DNA of 64,000 bases from Enchytraeus crypticus (GCA_905160935.1 CAJHZI010000698.1:1-64000), one strand, 5' to 3'. Positions 1-8,879 are shown, numbered from the stretch's first letter. The notes: generated by a model not told the origin, from the sequence alone. Numbers and translations: made by a program.

Positions 1-890
1 ACATGTTTAGCATGACTAGAGCTTAACATTGTTAAATTGCAAGCTGTACAAGTTTTTGTAGCTCTACGTATTCTATCTATAGGTTGTGATGTTATATTTT
101 TAACTATTTGTACAGGATTTTCAAGTTCTAATTGAAATCTATATTTTTCATTGATATTTGTTTTAGATTTATCTATAACTAAATATCCATATTTCTTAGA
201 CCATGCTTGTTCACATAACTGTCTAAATTTATTAATATCTTTAAAATCAACGCTTGCTCCAGAATCTCTATACAAATGATCAGTGTCCCCGGGATCTAGA
301 TTGAATAATATTAGGAAATTAGAATTTGATCTAATAGTATGTCTAGGTAAATGATAATAATTTTGAGAAATGTATATACAATCGATATTGTTATGCCTAC
401 TTCTAGTAAAGAATGCACCAGGTGCCGATTGATTCTTATCTGTCATAAGATCGTCAAATATTATTAGATTCTTGTCCTGTTTATCAAACTCTTTAGGATC
501 AGGAATATCATTTGGATCTTCGTAATATTCACAAGATATATCTCCTTTCTCCTCATCTTCTAATTCTTGCGCAAGTCCTGCAGCTATAACTTCCGGCTTT
601 TCATCACGTTCATTAATCATAGAATTATGCATTAGGATTTCTGTTATATCAGACTTAGGTAATTTATTATCAAAGCCAGCTTTTAGTATTTGATATTCCG
701 GTTGATGAAGGGATCTTCCAAATACATATAGTTTATTGTAATCTAACATATCTTCCTGAAGTAGCATCCGCATAAGTAAAGCCGTTTTTCCGGAACCCGA
801 TTGTCCTATTATTAAGCATCGGAATGACTCCGGAAATATATCTGAATGCTTCTTACTCTTCTTCGATATCCAGTAATACTTCGCTTCCCT
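1..890 (-). CDS. FtsK/HerA (A32-like) DNA packaging ATPase, partial
   Basis: Open frame on the minus strand from 890 to the window edge (about 296 codons, C-terminus outside). It carries a Walker A P-loop GQSGSGKT (783-806) and, about 110 residues on, a Walker B strand NLIIFDD (447-470), followed by a segment with SQNYYHLPR typical of the genome-packaging ATPases of Polintons, adintoviruses and related viruses. In that family the enzyme drives DNA into preformed capsids. There is no in-frame ATG ahead of the Walker A motif: the frame opens after a TAA at 891-893, so the start is mutated, frameshifted or non-AUG. It lies on the same strand as the DNA polymerase and small zinc proteins, consistent with one viral gene block. 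The family call is strong; whether it is functional is doubtful because of the missing start. Confidence 0.85.
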
Positions 891-913
891 TTATCTGTAT
901 AAACTCCACTTAA

Positions 914-943
914 AAATATTTCAATTAAATATTTACCTATTAA
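914..943 (+). promoter_or_regulatory. Virus-type gene leader ending TATTAAATG (plus-strand copy)
   Basis: A/T-only stretch with AAATATTTC about 30 bp ahead of the ATG and TATTAA directly before it. It resembles the leaders of the four minus-strand genes in this block (AATTCTTT then TAATAAATG) and is read here as the same class of element-encoded promoter. The resemblance is weaker than among the minus-strand copies. Confidence 0.4.
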
Positions 944-1189
944 ATGAAAGTAGAGTTTGGAAAGCAAAATATACTTGGTTCAAGATTTAGTGGTGGATCA
1001 GGATTTACTCCTAATAAATTCTCAACCCCTCCAGTTGTTATTTGTCAGTTAGTAAGATCAGCTCGATATGGTCAGGATTGGGCTCTGCATATTAACCCAT
1101 GTAATATTACAAAGGATGGTTTTCAATATTTTGTAGAAGGTCATTATAAACCTGGAGATCAATGTCATTGGGTGGCTATTGGTGATTAG
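944..1189 (+). CDS. Small H-type-lectin-like protein of the viral block
   Basis: An 81-residue ORF, the only plausible plus-strand gene in the viral block. Its pattern is that of an H-type lectin or phage-fibre-like beta sandwich: F..KFSTPPVV near residues 21-32, a central NPCNITKDGF (51-60), and a C-terminal HWVAIGD. In H-type lectins the PP.V and NVT..GF motifs and the closing W.A are the signature. A carbohydrate-binding or virion attachment role is inference only. The last 25 codons are repeated twice more downstream (1288-1328 and 2261-2312), so the locus has been duplicating and decaying. The start at 944 follows the shared TATTAAATG leader. The alternative is a fragment of a longer fibre gene. 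Confidence 0.5.
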   Translation: MKVEFGKQNILGSRFSGGSGFTPNKFSTPPVVICQLVRSARYGQDWALHINPCNITKDGFQYFVEGHYKPGDQCHWVAIGD

Positions 1190-1199
1190 TATATCTTTA

Positions 1200-1304
1200 C
1201 CTGCTGTTAACAGTTATCATAATAATATCATAATAATAATAAAATAATAAAAATAATAATATTATAATAAATAAATAATAATAATAATCAATGTCACTGG
1301 ATAG
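1200..1304 (+). repeat. (ATA)n low-complexity tract with duplicated end of the lectin-like ORF
   Basis: About 80 bp of ATA/AAT repeats joins the lectin-like ORF to a second copy of its 3' end: 1288-1328 repeats 1163-1199 (ATCAATGTCA then TGGTGATTAGTATATCTTT) with a few substitutions. The duplicate runs into the 3' end of the opposite-strand gene that stops at 1305. Confidence 0.7.
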
Positions 1305-1967
1305 CTATTGGTGATTAGTATATCTTTTAAACAACATCATACTCGTCCTTAAAAATCTATCAACACCACAGTAACCATCACAGTATCTACAATTACAGTA
1401 TCTACATGTCTCAGAGCATCTTCCAACACAGTCACCACCACAGTGTACACATACACATAGCTCAAAGCATCTTCCAACACAGTCACCACCACAGTGAACA
1501 CATACTTCTGTATTGCTCTTGTAGCGTCTACCACCGCAGTGTACACATACTTCTTCTGTATCGGATCCACCCCTACAGTGTACACATACTTCTTCTTCAT
1601 CGTACTCCTTTGAAAATAATGTGTATTTAACACATATGGAGTACGTAAAAGGTATAAGAGATACAGTTTTCCTAAGTCTATTAAAGTCTATTCCATCAAG
1701 CAGTATATGTTTGATTATTTTTAAATCATCTCTAAAAATCCTCATCCGTAATAATTCACCACACAACTTATTGATCAATACGTAAGTATCATCAGTAATG
1801 TTACTATGTTTACTTCCTCTGCAGAGTGTAGCTTCCAAACATTTTAAAACTGGTGATTTTAAAAATGATTTTTTTTCAGAAGGTTCCATACCCTCTAATT
1901 TTTCTAAAGTTGTATCTAGCACCTTTCTCAGAGCCATATCTTGTAGTCGATTCATTGTTCCTTTCAT
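1305..1967 (-). CDS. Cysteine-rich CVHC-repeat protein of the viral block
   Basis: 220-residue ORF with two halves. Residues 1-120 are a charged, mostly helical region with no recognised family. Residues 125-205 are a tandem array of VCVHCGG units (five copies) followed by C..C pairs, giving more than 20 cysteines spaced CxxC as in zinc knuckles. At DNA level one unit is a 51-bp (17-codon) direct repeat: 1416-1466 against 1467-1517. Expansion by replication slippage is the likely origin. The ATG at 1965-1967 overlaps the TGA of the upstream zinc-finger gene in an ATGA overlap, so the two genes are tightly coupled. Function is unknown; nucleic-acid or zinc binding is inference from the CxxC spacing. 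Confidence 0.6.
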   Translation of the reverse strand: MKGTMNRLQDMALRKVLDTTLEKLEGMEPSEKKSFLKSPVLKCLEATLCRGSKHSNITDDTYVLINKLCGELLRMRIFRDDLKIIKHILLDGIDFNRLRKTVSLIPFTYSICVKYTLFSKEYDEEEVCVHCRGGSDTEEVCVHCGGRRYKSNTEVCVHCGGDCVGRCFELCVCVHCGGDCVGRCSETCRYCNCRYCDGYCGVDRFLRTSMMLFKRYTNHQ

Positions 1968-2191
1968 TTATTAGAGTATTCTATATATGAAAGAAAATTT
2001 TTCAAATGTAGTTTTGTTTTAATATGATCTGAGTAATTGTATAGTGTCATGGTTTTATCACATATTTCACAGTAATACTTTTTAGCAGCATATTTTTTAT
2101 AAGCTTTTAACTTTGCTTCGTTTCTCTCTTCCTCTGTATCATACTTTTTAACTCTTTTAGTCAAATCACCTGTTAGAGTAGATCCACTCAT
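1964..2191 (-). CDS. Small C2H2 zinc-finger protein of the viral block
   Basis: 75-residue ORF. A lysine-rich N-terminus is followed by a single finger, CEICDKTMTLYNYSDHIKTK then LH, a C-x2-C-x12-H-x5-H arrangement like the U1/matrin-type fingers carried by many Polinton-like and large DNA viruses. These bind RNA or DNA; the precise role here is unknown. The stop codon overlaps the ATG of the next gene (ATGA), and the last codons double as the leader of that gene. The start is set by the TAAATAAATG leader at 2192-2230. Confidence 0.65.
   Translation of the reverse strand: MSGSTLTGDLTKRVKKYDTEEERNEAKLKAYKKYAAKKYYCEICDKTMTLYNYSDHIKTKLHLKNFLSYIEYSNK
1968..2000 (-). promoter_or_regulatory. Shared viral gene leader ahead of the CVHC-repeat gene
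   Basis: Reading the minus strand: TTTTCTTTC, then ATATATAG, then CTCTAATAA immediately before the ATG. It matches the leaders at 6119-6150 and 6527-6562 in order and spacing. It lies inside the coding end of the upstream zinc-finger gene, so the motif is kept despite overlapping codons. Confidence 0.55.
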
Positions 2192-2230
2192 TTATTTAGT
2201 AATTAATTGTTTGAAAGAATTTTTCTTTTA
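2192..2230 (-). promoter_or_regulatory. Shared viral gene leader ahead of the C2H2 gene
   Basis: Minus strand: AAATTCTTTC about 30 bp upstream, an AT-only spacer, then ACTAAATAA joined to the ATG. Same arrangement as the other leaders in this block. Confidence 0.5.
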
Positions 2231-2260
2231 TGTTAAGTTTTTCATAACAAATGAGAGTTT

Positions 2261-2312
2261 TCAATATTTTGTAGAAGGTCATTACAAACCTGGAGATCAA
2301 TGTTATTGGTAA
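2261..2312 (+). repeat. Third copy of the lectin-like ORF 3' end
   Basis: Plus-strand text repeats 1119-1175 (TTTTCAATATTTTGTAGAAG onward, through GGTCATTA and CAATGT) with few differences and ends in the same reading frame at a TAG. It lies in the gap between the C2H2 gene leader and the stop of the polymerase, a relic of a duplicated plus-strand gene end. Confidence 0.7.
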
Positions 2313-3948
2313 TTAGTGAAACGGAATAGATTCAACTGCATTTAGATAATATCTCTTAGAATCAAATGATGATAGACCAATCTTATTTACATCGATCGTA
2401 TATATGTCATGATTTATGCTTTTAAAAGTTTGAAATTTATGCTTTGTGTTTATACCATTGAATAGACATTTAGAATAATCATCAAAGGTTATATTCTTTT
2501 TAACTACACATGTTTTAATACCTTTAGCTTTCTTTTCTTCTTTCTCTTCTAAATATATTCTATGTGAATACATTTTGTATCTTAAATGAATCCTTTCTGT
2601 CATAATATTTCCATTACATTCATCTTTAAATTTACCAACTACCTTTTTATTTTTATCTGAATAAAGAATATGATCTCTAGGATAATCTGAAAAATCGAAT
2701 AAATCATCATTCTCTTTCATTATTCTATATATATTTGAATCCTTAATATGCAACACAAATGAATCCGTATCTGTGTATGTAAGCTTTACATCTTTAAATA
2801 TCTGTTGTAGCTTATTATAGTAAAAGTCATACATTAGATGTTTGGATAATTCCAATACACAAAATCCTATGTAAATTGGTTTATTAAATACAATTTTATG
2901 TTTCCTCATGTGTATTGCAACTAGATCTCTATTGAATATTTTTAAATAGTTATATGTTGGTTTCTTTATATAATATTTTGCTTGATCCCAATTATCGCAT
3001 AATTTTATATCAATTCTGTTTCTTATAGCTTCCATAGTTTTTCCAAACATAGCATTATTCATTAATTTATAAAAGTTCTTCTCGAAATCATTAGTAGCTT
3101 TTTTCCGTAATTCTGTATTGAAGTCTATGTATTTCTTAAGCCAATCGGATTGTTTGAATGATATTGCCTCATTAATTTTAAATTCAGTACCTAATTTGTA
3201 ATACAGTAGCAATGTTTTAATATGAATTGTGTATTTTGTTTTATCTGTAAAATCTAAAATTAATTTTTCAGTTTCAATATATGATTCTTTCTTTAGCTGC
3301 TTTTTAGAATATTCCGAAAGAGCATCTTTACTAATTTTCTTTGTTTCTGGAGCTAAAGGATAGTTTTCAAAATTACTTGTTTTAGGAGTTTTTAGTTCCA
3401 CTGATAGTATATATCCCATTTCTTCATCTCCTGTAATTCTGTTATTGCGTATTTGTGAATCTAAATTTAGCAATTCTTCGTTATCTAACCATTTGAAATC
3501 TGAATGTGGTAACTTTTGACTCATTGAATCTCCATATAAATTATTGCAATCAATATAAAGCAACCATTCTTGATTTGGGTCGCTTTCTTTAATATTTGGA
3601 TTAGTTGTATAGTTTTTACCTTCAACATTTACATATCTGTCACCTGTAACACCGCTAATTCCTCCTCTAATTCCATGTTCAATCATTTGAAGCATTCTGT
3701 AGTCAGTTAGTAATTCTAGATTAATATTAGTGTATTTTAAACATGAATCAAATGTTAAACCTGGAGATGTATAATAATAACATGGATCTAAATCATACGC
3801 TTTTAAACAAGTATTTCTAAATTCTTCAAACACATCAGCTAGCGCTAACACATCAATTTTTAAATATAGATCTGAATATTTACCGAGATTAACACCGTCA
3901 ATTGAATTCCAAACTTTTAAATATTGATTATATTCTTGATCTGATATG
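2313..3948 (-). pseudogene. Protein-primed family-B DNA polymerase (pPolB), C-terminal polymerase part
   Basis: The polymerase half of a DNA_pol_B_2-type replicase. The first ATG in this frame is at 3851, but the frame and the homology continue upstream to the A-run at 3949-3953, where the reading frame jumps from that of the exonuclease half. Counting from the 3851 methionine, motif A is YIDCNNLYGD (99-108), motif B is KLMNNAMFGKT (262-272) and motif C is YTDTDSF (359-365), so the catalytic aspartates are present. In Polintons and adintoviruses this enzyme copies the linear genome from a protein primer. The domain itself looks undamaged; the gene is broken only by the upstream frameshift and the stop at 5465. 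It could be a recent pseudogene, a recoded gene or an assembly error. Confidence 0.9.
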
Positions 3949-5464
3949 TTTTTAAGTTTAATTCATCATAGAACTCTTCTCTTGAAATTATCTGATTATG
4001 TTTAAACTTCTCGAAGGAGTCTGTGAATGAATAAGGGTATATTCCTTTAATTCTTGGTTTATTTTCAGATTTATTAAATTTCTTGAACTTTACATTAAAT
4101 TCACTATCAACAATTGCTTCTGTTTTTTCAACATCTATATTTTCTTCCCAAAATATCACATCTTGTTCTTCTTTAGTTGTGAATTTAAGTAGATTTTTAA
4201 ATAGCATTTTATCTTTCTTCAGAAGATTTGATGAAAGTTCATCCAGTGATTCTGACAAAAATCTGTAGGAATCTAGAAATCTCAGTTCATAATCTGTTTT
4301 CCCTATTTTATATATTTTTGAGAATGAAATATATTTTTCTTCGGTATTAGGTATTAATTTGAGATCTCCTTTACCAAATTTATTTAGTAAATGTACCACA
4401 TGATGTGCATCGTAATTGCTTAAATTATGGAAGAAAATTGGTATAAACGTATTTGATTTTCTTTTAAAATTACCAGTTGTATGAGCAGCTCCTACATATT
4501 TTCCAGTTAGATGATCATGATCTATCACTTTTTGATTTGGATTCCAAATGTTTCCATTACTAGATATTTCTGGTGTATAATTAAATGGTTTATTACATAA
4601 CCAACATATTGTGGATGAATTGTAAATTTCCATTTCCTCTATATTCAAATATGGTTTGGGATATTTTTGAAGCATACTATGATATTCTCGAACTGTTTCT
4701 TTGATTGATTCAACAAACTCATCCACATTATGAAATGAAACAAATCTATTAATAACTCCAACACTACAGTATCCACCAGACGATGCAATATGCTTCTTCG
4801 TTACTTTCTCTATAACTGATTCGAAATCACCATAAATTGCTAAGTGATGTCTAAATTTATTTGAATACTTCTTAAAATTTAATGTCTTATTTTCTTCAGT
4901 TGGCATAATACATTGTGAATTTCCAGTTGTACAGTAGAAGAGATGTTTATCATATGCGCTTTGATTTGTATAACCAATCATACATCTTTTACAGATAGCA
5001 ACATAATTATTCTTTGAATTTAATGCTTTATGAACTAGCTTTTTAAAATCCTTAATCCATGCGTAATGATATTGCTTTTTATGGTTATGAATTGTATCTT
5101 CACTCTCTATATATAATAAATCAACAACTCTTTCTGAATTTATTTTCGTGTTATATAGAGGGTAGAAGTATTCATTTGTATCATCTTTTGTAATACGTTT
5201 TGTTTCATAACCAAATACATTTATTGAGATGTTATTCATTTGTTCGAATTTATGTATATCCTTTATCTGCATTGGAAAGTTTAAACCAGCTACATTTAAT
5301 GTATTCCAATATGGTATATATTTTGCTACTCTGTATGAATGATCACTTGCTGGGTAAAGAGCAGATAATATAGCCCAAATAAAACAATATTGATCTGTAT
5401 TTTTAACATTTATAATTGCCTTTTTATCACTAATATATTTCGGTAAATCAATGTAGGAGGATCC
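3917..5464 (-). pseudogene. pPolB, middle part: exonuclease and zinc/HNH-like region
   Basis: Continuous frame from just after the TAA at 5465-5467 to a stop at 3917-3919; the first ATG is at 5272, but similarity to pPolB starts upstream of it (GSSYIDLPKYI right after the stop). From the 5272 methionine: a C-x2-C-x12-H-x3-C finger (94-114), ExoI YGDFE (147-151, with D149 and E151), a Zn/HNH-like module with CWLC (223-226) and DHDHLTGKY (251-259), ExoII FHNLSNYD (281-288) and an ExoIII-like YSFTD near the end. This is the 3'-5' proofreading domain with the endonuclease VII-like insert typical of Polinton-type polymerases. The frame leaves the family at the T5 (minus-strand A5) run 3949-3953. 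Confidence 0.88.
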
Positions 5465-6118
5465 TTACATATTTGTATTTTTAACTACTGTAATTTCAAT
5501 CATTTCATAATTTTGAAGCACAGATACACTATCATCTACATTTAATCCTTCTACCCTATTTTCAATTTTTGCGAACTGTTCTCTAATTAAACCGTGCAAA
5601 TTATTCATTTCGTTAGCATTTATAGTTATATTCTTATTGCAGAAACGATGATTAATTGTATTATTATACTTGGGTTTAAATAGTAGTGTTTCAACAGCCA
5701 TGCGAAATTTTACTGATTTAAACTTTCTTAATTTATCTTGGAGTGCTAATATTATTCCACGTGTTGCTCTATTCCGTATATCAGCTAAATTCTCATTGTT
5801 ATTAGTAAAAGTAATATTGATTATATTACTATTCAATGCTTCTTCAATTACACCATGTTTTCTAATATATCTCTCATGTTTGATTTTCTTCGTATCTAAT
5901 TTACTAGAATATCTTAATTGTTTATATTTCTCTTTAATTCCATTTTGTTCTGCTTTAGATTTTCTTTCAATTTTCTCATATTTCTTAAGAGATTGTTTAA
6001 GCTCTTTCTTGTTACGTTTAATTTTCTTATTTAACATCTTGCTATTTCTCAATAAAGATCTGTAATTAGAATCAAGATTAATGAATTCATCATAATCATT
6101 ACTCAGAGTACTCGCCAT
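5465..6118 (-). pseudogene. pPolB N-terminal extension (coiled coil), cut off by an in-frame stop
   Basis: 217 codons. Residues 20-75 are a lysine/glutamate-rich coiled coil, then a region (about 95-215) with KFKSVKFRMAVETLLF that matches the pattern of the segment preceding the polymerase in many animal Polinton-type pPolB ORFs. The TAA at 5465-5467 is in frame with the following segment, and similarity to the family continues without a gap across it, so this is best read as the N-terminus of the same gene split by one nonsense codon. The alternative is a genuine separate small protein with the polymerase starting downstream. It starts at an ATG preceded by the block's TAATAAATGGCGAGTACT leader. 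Confidence 0.65.
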
Positions 6119-6150
6119 TTATTAGAGAAAAGATTATATAAAAGAATTTT
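6119..6150 (-). promoter_or_regulatory. Shared viral gene leader ahead of pPolB
   Basis: Minus strand: AATTCTTTTATATAA, then TCTTTTCTCTAATAA abutting the ATG. The first part contains the TAA stop of the upstream zinc gene (6134-6136), so promoter and upstream coding end overlap. The TAATAAATGGCGAGTACT core is identical to the one at 6515-6532. Confidence 0.6.
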
Positions 6151-6526
6151 CCTGAACAATTGAATTTGAATTTCTAATACCAGCCATACGTTTTGAAGCG
6201 CACTCTTTACACTTTTTTAAATAAGATCTTTCCATTTTGTTAATATCAACTAGTTCTTTACACTCTTTACATCTTTTCACTCCACCTCTAGAAATTTCAT
6301 CACAGCACAAGCACATTTGTTTATCTTTCAAAAAGTAATATTCGTTTATGGATGTAGCAAAGCAGATTGAACAACAGTTGCATGAATCTTTGAGATTATT
6401 ATAATCATTTTCTTTGCGATGTTTTCTTTCAATTTTAATTTTATGAGATTTAGAATCGATATGCTTATTCATGTTGTTTTCATTAACTGAATAACCGCAT
6501 TCGCATTTTACTTTAGTACTCGCCAT
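6134..6526 (-). CDS. Small multi-zinc protein of the viral block
   Basis: 130-residue ORF, first gene of the minus-strand set. It has an N-terminal C.CGY...H..SK.H finger-like motif (residues 8-28), then CNCCSICF, MCLCCDE and CKECKELV / KKCKECASK pairs: four CxxC-type clusters spaced like treble-clef or zinc-ribbon modules. Such small zinc proteins are common accessory genes in Polinton-like elements; DNA or RNA binding is inference. The leader and first four codons (MAST) are shared with the downstream pPolB ORF, which begins 16 bp after this stop. No lesion is seen. Confidence 0.6.
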   Translation of the reverse strand: MASTKVKCECGYSVNENNMNKHIDSKSHKIKIERKHRKENDYNNLKDSCNCCSICFATSINEYYFLKDKQMCLCCDEISRGGVKRCKECKELVDINKMERSYLKKCKECASKRMAGIRNSNSIVQENSFI

Positions 6527-6562
6527 TTATTAGGTAGAATTATATATAAAAAAGAATTTAAA
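6527..6562 (-). promoter_or_regulatory. Shared viral gene leader ahead of the multi-zinc gene
   Basis: Minus strand: AAATTCTTTTTTATATATAA, then TTCTACCTAATAA abutting the ATG. Closest match to the pPolB leader, including the first 12 coding bases. Confidence 0.6.
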
Positions 6563-6690
6563 TTATTCACATAGTTTTCTAGTATTAAAGAGTGATGAAC
6601 ATTTATAAATATTATTTTTCGGTAATTATGAGAGTAACATATAATACACAAATCCTGGAATGATTTTTTTTTTTTTTTCCAAATTGACAA

Positions 6691-7560
6691 AAATGTAAGA
6701 TAATGAGATTACTGAGAAGAAAGGTGATCCAGGAACAATTTAAACTATAATAGTGATCAAGTAATTGTATACATATATATATATATATATATATCTATGC
6801 ATGTTGTTTTTATTGGGAGTAAATAATAATGTATTAATCCAGGATTACATCGAATACTCAGAGACCGAATGATAGGAAATTAGGGGACTAATGAAGCGAG
6901 ATCCCAGAATGAAGTACTTTGAGTATTGGGGGTGGCCCAGGAACAGTACATTATATATTACTTATATATATACTTTTCCAGTATTATGCTCAAAGATTCT
7001 GACCAGCCGTCAACTGCAAGTGTCGCAAGAGGTAACTGAGCAAGAACTTTGGAAGACAACGGTAGACCACTTCAGAATCCATCTTATTTCTAATCTAGTG
7101 GCAACTTTAAGGTATGGATGAGGTTTATCGTTTTTCGCATGAATTAAACGATCGCAGATCTATTGATTGCTCTTTATGATGCGTAAAAAGCAGCATATTA
7201 GTAGGAATAAGTTCCTTGGACTTGTCAGTTGGTGGAGCACTAGAGATAGAAAACTAAAGATATATATGAACCAACACGGGTAGTGGCTAATCATAATAGA
7301 ATCTACACCCATTTCAAAACGTGGAGACACAATAGGGAATATCTCTCAAATGGTTAAATAATTCCATGCTTTGCGAGGCGGTCAATAGAACTCAAAACAT
7401 TAAAAATGTACGAACATAAGTATGAATCTGACTTGAAGTACACTGGAGTTGAACTCTGCACTTACTGATCCGATCTAAAACGCTTTGCTGACACCCGCTA
7501 GGCCCTATGTTATGTTAAAGCTATGTGTATGTGTTCATAGCCGGATTAATGGCTACTTGC
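6691..7560. other. No gene seen; probable edge of the viral block
   Basis: No convincing ORF. A short (AT)n tract lies at 6770-6794. Around 7030-7085 a stretch (GAGCAAGAACTTTGGAAGAC) resembles 30590-30635 downstream of the AT tract of SCP gene 3, showing host repeat sequence has begun. No terminal inverted repeat or target duplication of the viral element could be recognised. Confidence 0.4.
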
Positions 7561-7700
7561 AAAATAGTAATATTATATAATATTAATAAATAAAATTGTA
7601 ATATTAGGCTATATAACAGCATTAAATAAAATAATATAATATAACAGTAATAAATAAAATAGTAATATTATACAATAGTAATAAATAAAATAGTAAATTT
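7561..7700. repeat. Diverged copies of the 36-bp satellite motif
   Basis: AATAGTAATATTATA / AATAAATAAAATAGTAA motifs repeated irregularly; the same words make up the regular 36-bp array at 8341-8850. Probably the unamplified ancestor or a decayed edge of that satellite. Confidence 0.6.
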
Positions 7701-7959
7701 AATATTAGTTTATTACATGAAATCTGACCTACCGCAGAAAACGTACAAACATACATGGAACAAAAAGCAAATAGAAAGTTCAATAATACCTAGATAACAA
7801 TAGTCCAGGATAATGTTTCAAAACAGTCATTATACGATATTCTAATGACAAAATCTTAACCACGAAAGGAGTGCGTTTAAATGATATTTAAAATGAATGA
7901 ACCCTCCAACTTAACTTAAAATATAGTAAATAAATCTTACGTTTATTTAAAACAATCTA

Positions 7960-8310
7960 ACAACCGCAGATAGGTTTCATTCGAACATACATTATACGAG
8001 AAGATAATGACACAGTCACGCTAAATAGTAAAAATGCATTTTAATTTAATCTTGCATAAACCAAGATTAAATTAGCTATAGTTTTATAGCATCACTTAAC
8101 GTCATGCGGGTTATGAAGTTTTTATCTTTCAAAGAGCTACGCTTTGTTGGTATGGCGTAAGTTCTTTTTGCAACGTTTCTTCGGTTTTAATATGAATGTT
8201 GGATTAGTGAGGGCATAAGTGGAGCCAGCAAGTGGTCAGAATTATTACAGAATGACCTAAATAGCTTACTGTCAGCTGACATGCAGAGATTCTCAAAAGT
8301 TTGCTAATAT
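7960..8310 (+). repeat. Dispersed repeat family D, copy 1
   Basis: Co-linear with 57660-58010: shared words include CAACGTTTCTTCGG, ATATGAATGTTGG, GAGCCAGCAAGTGGTCAG, CCTAAATAGCT and CAGCTGACA.GCAGAGATT. No coding capacity. It could be a non-autonomous transposon; ends not defined. Confidence 0.65.
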
Positions 8311-8340
8311 TTTATAGTAGTAATCAATAAGCTAGCCATA

Positions 8341-8850
8341 TTACGTAATAGGAATAAATAAAATAGTAATATTATAGCCCATAATAGTGGTAAATAAAAT
8401 AGTAATATTATAGCCTATAATAGTAGTAAATAAAATAGTAATATTATAGCCTATAATATTAGTAAATAAAATAGTAATATTATAGCCTATAATAGTAGTA
8501 AATAAAATAGTAATATTATAGCCTATAATATTAGTAAATAAAATAGTAATATTATAGCCTATAATATTAGTAAATAAAATAGTAATATTATAGCCTATAA
8601 TATTAGTAAATAAAATAGTAATATTATAGCCTATAATATTAGTAAATAAAATAGTAATATTATAGCCTATAATATTAGTAAATAAAATAGTAATATTATA
8701 GCCTATAATATTAGTAAATAAAATAGTAATATTATAGCCTATAATAGTAGTAAATAAAATAGTAATATTATAGCCTATAATAGTAGTAAATAAAATAGTA
8801 ATATTATAGCCTATAATAGTAGTAAATAAAATAGTAATTTTATGTAATAG
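8341..8850. repeat. 36-bp satellite array, about 14 units
   Basis: Unit AGTAAATAAAATAGTAATAT plus TATAGCCTATAATATT. Units differ mainly at one site (AGTAGT against ATTAGT), arranged in blocks, which indicates local unequal exchange. Because 36 is a multiple of three and the minus frame lacks stops, it yields a spurious 170-codon ORF with a 12-residue repeat. Confidence 0.95.
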
Positions 8851-8879
8851 CAAAAAATAAATTAGTACTGTTATATATA

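Noticed and set aside
6508..6690. 60-codon minus-strand ORF upstream of the multi-zinc gene
   Set aside because: Lysine run from a poly-T tract; overlaps the shared leader and start of the zinc gene, no motif.
8341..8853. 170-codon minus-strand ORF with a 12-residue repeat
   Set aside because: Produced by the 36-bp satellite, whose period is a multiple of three; no start context or homology.
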